Positions 5,928 through 9,846 of a DNA stretch of 9,846 bases are shown here, piece by piece. Each line of letters begins with the position of its first letter. The first letter of the stretch is position 1. Location: contig JACPRT010000159.1 of NCBI GenBank assembly GCA_016189845.1, forward strand, positions 1-9,846. The letters run 5' to 3'. The translations under genes and the position numbers were made by a program. The notes under the pieces are model-generated. The model searched no databases. It was given only the letters and a program-made list of their open reading frames with translations, and was not told the origin of the DNA. The DNA is from Chloroflexota bacterium (GTDB lineage: Bacteria; Chloroflexota; Dehalococcoidia; Lucifugimonadales; Lucifugimonadaceae).

Positions 5928-7991
5928 ATGCCATCACGTGCGACGTCCGAGCTACCTGGTCCAACTGCGGAAGCAGTCAGCGCTGCTCGCCGACTACTCG
6001 AGGCGGGCCAGTCGACCGCGCTCGCGGAATATCTCGCGACTCTTCCCGATACCGATTCAAATCCAGAATTGACCCTGATCCGTGCCGAGTCTTGTATCTA
6101 TAGTGGGGATACCCACAAGACCGTAGCCCTGACGAACAGCCTGCTTGCGATCGGAAGTTCCCTGTCTCCGAACCTCCGGGCGCGCGGACTACTTGTTCGA
6201 GCATCCGCGCTTCGCCTGCGCGGATTTCTCGAACAGTCAATCGAGGACGCATCAGCGGCGATCCAACTGCTGGACCAGCGCAATTACGATCCGAAAACCC
6301 TGGTCCAGGCACACAAGCAACTCGGCATCCCATTGGCAATGCAAGGCGATCTGGCGGGCGCCATCAGCCACTTCGAAGTTGCGCTCAATTTATGTTCACG
6401 CGTTTCAGACCTGAATCTGCAGGCGGAGATACATGTTTCGCTCGGCATCACGTGCGCCAGGGCGGGGCGATTGTCGGAAGCTGCCGCTCACTACCAGAAC
6501 GCGCTTGTCGCATATGAAAAGGGGGGCGTTCGAACCGAACTCGCGACTCTTCATAACAATATTGGGCGCCTCCATCACGATCTCGGCGAGTATCAGGTCG
6601 CCCTCGTGGCTTATGAGAAAAGCCTTCAGATCGCTCGGGCTTTTCGCTACGCCCGCACAGAGTCGATGGTGCTGGTCAACATAGGAGATACCCGTCGCGA
6701 GATGGGCGATCCGGCTTCTGCGCTTACCGCCTATCGGCAGGGGCTCGACATGGCGATCGTTGCACAGGAACCCCGGGTAACCTGTTGCGCAAACATTGGC
6801 ATCGGAGTTTCGTACCGAATTGCCGGCGAATTCGACAAGGCGCGCTTCCATCTGGACCAGGCCGCCTACGAAGCCGAAAGGTTGCAACTTGCCTGGGAGT
6901 CGGCCGTGGCCAGGCTTGAAGCCGGAATACTGGCGTTGTCGGCTGATCGACCAGGCGATGCAGCGAAGCTCCTGCGATCCAGTGCGTTGGCATTCGAAAA
7001 GCAAGGAGCAACGCGGGAGGTAGTCCGCGCGTTCCTGTATCTCGGTGATGCCTATCGGAGAATGGGCCAGCACCGGGAATTGAGGACGCTCCTGCGGAAA
7101 ATCGATTCGACGATTCGGGAAGTGTCCGTCGATTGGCACCTGGCGCGCGACGCGCGCGCAACCAGCGAACTGCTCGCTTATGCGGCAGATCTGAACGGTG
7201 CCGAAGGCCTGCTGGCGCCGCTCCATGCGGCTGTGATGTCGCAAAACAGGCACGCGAAGGCCGTGCGCCGAACGCGGCCGAGTTTGAGGCACGATGTCCA
7301 AAGGCCTCGTGTGGAGATCCGGTCTTTTGGCGGATTCTCGATGCGGCTTGACGGCGACCTTTCCGATGCTCGTTCTTGGGAAGGCCAGAAGGCGCAGGAA
7401 CTATTCGTCCTGTTGCTTTGCCAACCCGGCGGGAAAACCTGTGAAGAATTGCTGGAGATTCTGTGGCCCGATGACGCTCTTGCTCCAAACAGGAGCGTGA
7501 TTCATAACAATATCTATCGCATTCGACAGGCCGTGTATCGGGATTGTGTGGTCCTCGATAACGGGCGCTATCGAGCAAATCGCTCCCGTGATATCTGGTT
7601 CGACCTCGAGGAGTTTCAAAGGAGGTCGAAATCCGCCGTATCTGAGATTTCTAGCAACGAGCGCAAGGCCTCGCTTCTTGGGGAAGCCGTTGCGTTATAT
7701 CGCGGTGAATTCATGGCGGGATCTTATTCCGATTGGGCTCTGGATTTCCGGCATAACGCAGAAGCTCAGTACGTCTCAAACCTCGTGGCTCTCTCTTCAG
7801 TTCAGCGGGAGCTGGGGAATCTTGCCTCGGCTGTCGCCGCGCTTGATCGAGTCTTGATCGCCGATCCGTCCAACGCCGACGCGCACGAGCACGCCATTGC
7901 GATCGAAAGGTTGCGTGGCAATTCTGGCGAAGCGTATCGACGACTCAGGAACTATCAATTGCGGATGGAAGACAAAGCTCGCTCGACTTGA
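5928..7991 (+). CDS. TPR-repeat transcriptional regulator with C-terminal winged helix and BTAD
   Basis: The 687-aa cytoplasmic protein has about 430 residues of tetratricopeptide helices, for example LQAEIHVSLGITCARAGRLS followed by EAAAHYQNALVAYEK, and LATLHNNIGRLHHDLGEYQ. A charged linker (about 440-460) follows. From residue 462 (VEIRSFGGFSMRLDG) comes an OmpR/SARP-type winged helix: LEILWPDDALAPNRSVIHNN (about 509-528) and IYRIRQAV cover the recognition-helix region. The bacterial transcriptional activator domain (BTAD, about 560-687) ends it. In classical SARPs the winged helix and BTAD are N-terminal; here the order is reversed, as in some multidomain regulators. I see no ATPase (Walker) motif. 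The TPRs presumably sense a partner protein or ligand. No Shine-Dalgarno sequence is clear, but the ATG is supported by co-linear alignment with the paralogue at 8963. Codon third positions are less G/C-biased than in the hem genes, hinting at transfer. It ends 9 nt from the convergent response regulator. The target is unknown. Confidence 0.88.
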   Translation: MPSRATSELPGPTAEAVSAARRLLEAGQSTALAEYLATLPDTDSNPELTLIRAESCIYSGDTHKTVALTNSLLAIGSSLSPNLRARGLLVRASALRLRGFLEQSIEDASAAIQLLDQRNYDPKTLVQAHKQLGIPLAMQGDLAGAISHFEVALNLCSRVSDLNLQAEIHVSLGITCARAGRLSEAAAHYQNALVAYEKGGVRTELATLHNNIGRLHHDLGEYQVALVAYEKSLQIARAFRYARTESMVLVNIGDTRREMGDPASALTAYRQGLDMAIVAQEPRVTCCANIGIGVSYRIAGEFDKARFHLDQAAYEAERLQLAWESAVARLEAGILALSADRPGDAAKLLRSSALAFEKQGATREVVRAFLYLGDAYRRMGQHRELRTLLRKIDSTIREVSVDWHLARDARATSELLAYAADLNGAEGLLAPLHAAVMSQNRHAKAVRRTRPSLRHDVQRPRVEIRSFGGFSMRLDGDLSDARSWEGQKAQELFVLLLCQPGGKTCEELLEILWPDDALAPNRSVIHNNIYRIRQAVYRDCVVLDNGRYRANRSRDIWFDLEEFQRRSKSAVSEISSNERKASLLGEAVALYRGEFMAGSYSDWALDFRHNAEAQYVSNLVALSSVQRELGNLASAVAALDRVLIADPSNADAHEHAIAIERLRGNSGEAYRRLRNYQLRMEDKARST

Positions 7992-8000
7992 GAAGTCCCG

Positions 8001-8738
8001 TCAGTTGCCAATGGCGACTATCCCTCGTTTTGCAGCCATCACGACGGCTTCGGTCCGCGTTCGTGCTCCTAATCGTGAATATATGCCGGACAAATGGATT
8101 TGGACGGCCTTGACTGATATCCCCAAAGATCGAGCAATTTCGTCATTCAGATTGCCCTCGGCCAATCTCTGAAGGACGTCCAACTGTTTGCGCGTCAGGC
8201 GGTTTGGGTCAGTGTGGCCTTGATCGTGGGCAAGCGCGTTTTTCAAGCTGGCCGAAAATACTTGTCTTGCCGTCAGCACGGTACGTATCGAATCAACGAT
8301 ATCTGATGGGGGCGAGTCCTTGAGAACATACCCGTCCACACCAGCGTCGATCATCAACCTCACATAGGATTCCTGGGCATAGCCAGACAAGACCAGTATC
8401 CGCATGTTTGATGAAGCTTCACGGAGGGCCCGTGCTACGTCCACGCCCGACCGCGACCCGGCCAGTTTCACGTCAAGCACGACGATATCCGGTTGAAGCC
8501 GTCTGCTAAGGGTTATGGCGTCTTCGCCGTTATCCGTCTCTGCGATAACACGAAAGTCGCGGCATTGATCAAGCGAAGTCCGTAGCCCCAGCCGGACGAT
8601 GGGATGCCTGTCGGCGACCAGCACCCGTCGCACTCCACCTAACGAAACGGTACTGCGCTGACCTTCTCTATTTCCGTTCTGTCGAGTGACCTGGTCAACC
8701 TCAGAGACAGACGGTGCATTAGCCACACCTGTAGCCAC
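8001..8738 (-). CDS. NarL/FixJ-family response regulator, no partner kinase in the window
   Basis: With the GTG start at 8738 the protein has 245 aa. After a 35-residue polar N-terminal extension comes a receiver domain (about 36-153): VLVADRHPIVRLGL, phospho-acceptor D89 in DIVVLDVKLAG, S118 in ILVLSGYAQ and K140 in GYVLKDSPP. A LuxR-type helix-turn-helix follows (about 181-240: LTRKQLDVLQRLAEGNLNDE, IARSLGISVKAVQIHLSGIY, SRLGARTRTEAV). Such proteins bind DNA as dimers when phosphorylated by a histidine kinase; none is present here. R44 stands where the second acidic residue (the D of DDHP) normally helps bind Mg2+. I chose GTG 8738 because GGGAGAG lies 7 nt before it. An upstream TTG at 8804 would place the inverted repeats at 8765-8795 inside the gene. 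GTG 8633, right at the receiver's first strand, is a shorter alternative. Confidence 0.87.
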   Translation of the reverse strand: MATGVANAPSVSEVDQVTRQNGNREGQRSTVSLGGVRRVLVADRHPIVRLGLRTSLDQCRDFRVIAETDNGEDAITLSRRLQPDIVVLDVKLAGSRSGVDVARALREASSNMRILVLSGYAQESYVRLMIDAGVDGYVLKDSPPSDIVDSIRTVLTARQVFSASLKNALAHDQGHTDPNRLTRKQLDVLQRLAEGNLNDEIARSLGISVKAVQIHLSGIYSRLGARTRTEAVVMAAKRGIVAIGN

Positions 8739-8745
8739 ACCCGTT

Positions 8746-8752
8746 CTCTCCC
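8746..8752 (-). promoter_or_regulatory. Ribosome binding site deciding the response-regulator start
   Basis: Read on the minus strand this is GGGAGAG, 7 nt before GTG 8738. Neither the upstream TTG (8804) nor the downstream GTG (8633) has an element at comparable spacing. Confidence 0.55.
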
Positions 8753-8764
8753 ACCATTGATGGC

Positions 8765-8795
8765 GTTGCCGGCAACTGTCCACTGCTGCGACAGT
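8765..8795. promoter_or_regulatory. Overlapping inverted repeats upstream of the response regulator
   Basis: GTTGCCGGCAAC (8765-8776) is a perfect 12-bp palindrome. ACTGTC and GACAGT (8775-8780 and 8790-8795) form a 6-bp inverted repeat with a 9-nt centre. GGCAACTG recurs at 8771-8778 and 8805-8812. NarL-type regulators bind inverted half-sites, so autoregulation is possible but inferred. Confidence 0.4.
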
Positions 8796-8835
8796 CGGCC
8801 TCAAGGCAACTGCTCTCGTGTCTGGCGGCAGTGTC

Positions 8836-8879
8836 CTTCGACCGTCTCTCGAAGGTCTCCCGAGAAACTCTCGAATCTG
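8836..8879. promoter_or_regulatory. Four 11-bp phased repeats resembling a SARP-type binding array
   Basis: The units CTTCGACCGTC, TCTCGAAGGTC, TCCCGAGAAAC and TCTCGAATCTG follow head to tail, with CGA cores at 8839, 8850, 8861 and 8872, exactly 11 bp apart. A weaker fifth unit, CTCACGGATTC, follows at 8880-8890. SARP-type winged-helix/BTAD activators bind heptamer direct repeats at this spacing, placing all sites on one DNA face. The first two units also form CCTTCGA-N7-TCGAAGG (8835-8855). The array lies in the divergent region between the response regulator and the second TPR gene, so it could serve either promoter. Confidence 0.5.
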
Positions 8880-8962
8880 CTCACGGATTCGCCTCGCTTT
8901 TATTCAACGTGATATCTTTACTTCACTTCCCGCGGTAGGAGTTACTCGGGGTCCCTCAGCAC

Positions 8963-9846
8963 TTGCAAACCCGGGAAAAGACTGAGCGTACGGGTCGTCG
9001 TACCGACATCGCCGAGACGGCCCGGAGCCTGCGCGACTCCGGCCAGTGGGCCGCCCTGACCGAACACCTGAACTCTCTACCGCCGTCCGAGCTGGATCCC
9101 GACCTTCATGTGATGTCGGCGCAGGCCGCGATGATGACCGGCGACATCCACCGGGCCATCCAGGTGGTCGACCAGGTCCTCGCGTCAATGGACGATCTCC
9201 CGGTAAGCGTCCGCGCCTACGCCTTGCTGATACGCTCTGCATCTTCGCGGGCACGAGGCTTCACCCAGAAGGCGCTAGAAGACGCCTCGGTGGCCACGGC
9301 GATGCTCAAAGCGCAGACTTCGCCCCCGGAACTCCTTATCCAGGGACACAAGCAGATCGGGATCGCACTCGCCACTACCGGCGAGTTGGACGGCGCGATC
9401 GATCACCTGGAACGCGCACTTCGCCTTTGCGCACGCTCGTCGAACCTCAACCTTCAGGCTGAGATACAGAACGCTCTGGGAGTTGCCTACTTCCGTCTGG
9501 GACGCCTGCCCGAGGCACAGGTCCATTACAAGAATGCCGCGGCGGCGTTCCGCAAGCTCGACAGCCGGTCGGCCCTCGCCGATCTGTACAACAATATGGG
9601 CTGGCTGCACTTCAACCTCGCGGAATACGCGCCCGCGCTGGATTTCTACCAACGCTCCCTGGACCTCGCCCGTGGGGCGAAATACAACCGCACCGTCTCA
9701 ATGGCGATGGTCAACATTGGAGACGTGCACGTTGCGCTCGGCGAGTATGCCAAAGCGATCGCTTCCTACGAGGAAGCGCTCCAGTTCGGTGCGGACGTTC
9801 TTGAGCCCCGTCTTTTCTGCTGTGCAAACGCCGGACTGGGATCCGC
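8963..9846 (+). CDS. Second TPR regulator paralogue, 3' end cut by window edge
   Basis: The frame is open from TTG 8963 to the right edge (294 codons plus 2 bases); an in-frame TAG at 8936-8938 bounds it upstream, and no ATG or GTG lies between. The protein consists of TPR helices closely matching the regulator at 5928: HKQIGIALATTGELDGAIDH against HKQLGIPLAMQGDLAGAISH, LNLQAEI in both, and EPRLFCCANAGLG against EPRVTCCANIGIG. The alignment has no net gap: GQ is at residues 27-28 and the CC pair begins at about 285-286 in both. This supports TTG as the start (MQTR against MPSR). GTAGGAG at 8935-8941 is 21 nt upstream, too far for a standard ribosome binding site. A C-terminal winged helix plus BTAD is expected beyond the window but not seen. 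Its codon use is strongly G/C-ending, unlike its paralogue. Confidence 0.85.
   Translation, partial: MQTREKTERTGRRTDIAETARSLRDSGQWAALTEHLNSLPPSELDPDLHVMSAQAAMMTGDIHRAIQVVDQVLASMDDLPVSVRAYALLIRSASSRARGFTQKALEDASVATAMLKAQTSPPELLIQGHKQIGIALATTGELDGAIDHLERALRLCARSSNLNLQAEIQNALGVAYFRLGRLPEAQVHYKNAAAAFRKLDSRSALADLYNNMGWLHFNLAEYAPALDFYQRSLDLARGAKYNRTVSMAMVNIGDVHVALGEYAKAIASYEEALQFGADVLEPRLFCCANAGLGS

Noticed and set aside
6405..7301. A 298-codon minus-strand frame opposite the first TPR regulator.
   Set aside because: The plus-strand frame has TPRs and a conserved paralogue; the antisense product resembles nothing.
8739..8804. N-terminal extension of the response regulator to TTG 8804.
   Set aside because: TTG is a weak start without a ribosome binding site, and the stretch carries palindromes typical of an operator; GTG 8738 has GGGAGAG 7 nt upstream.

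Overview
The window is high-GC bacterial DNA with dense, tightly packed genes. Several things point to an actinobacterial or related high-GC Gram-positive-like soil lineage (Actinomycetota such as Thermoleophilia, or Chloroflexota/Dormibacterota). These are GTG and TTG starts, -10 boxes only 7-9 nt ahead of start codons (leaderless transcription), an HD-domain protein of the type that usually carries a LuxR tail, and regulators with winged-helix plus BTAD domains. The sequence alone does not fix the phylum.

Layout. Positions 1-1344 (minus) hold a tandem HD-GYP-type phosphohydrolase that runs off the left edge. Positions 1378-2039 (minus) hold a VapBC-type toxin-antitoxin pair, with a 1-nt gene overlap and a perfect inverted repeat over its promoter. 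Positions 2220-5793 (plus) form a tetrapyrrole operon: hemC, a fused uroporphyrinogen-III methyltransferase/uroporphyrinogen-III synthase (cobA-hemD) and zinc-type hemB. The hemC-hemD spacer carries an 18-nt periodic stretch that reads as a 36-codon overlapping ORF. Positions 5928-7991 (plus) encode a 687-aa regulator with N-terminal TPRs and a C-terminal winged helix plus BTAD. Positions 8001-8738 (minus) encode an orphan NarL-type response regulator. From 8963 to the right edge (plus) lies a second TPR protein. It aligns with the first without a net gap over at least 286 residues and starts at TTG.

How the parts work together. The three hem genes supply successive steps: HemB makes porphobilinogen, HemC makes hydroxymethylbilane, and the fusion protein closes the ring to uroporphyrinogen III and can divert it to precorrin-2 (siroheme/B12 branch). 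No hemA or hemL is present here. Downstream lies a regulatory cluster of two paralogous TPR regulators around an inverted response regulator. The first TPR gene and the response regulator have more A/T at third codon positions than the hem genes and the second TPR gene, which suggests different histories.

The most interesting unexplained signal is in the 224-nt divergent region 8739-8962. It has four CGA-centred units phased exactly 11 bp apart (8836-8879), the spacing of direct repeats bound by SARP-type winged-helix activators, and two inverted repeats just upstream of the response regulator. I see no rRNA, tRNA, CRISPR array, insertion sequence or origin, and no gene-free stretch longer than 300 bases.
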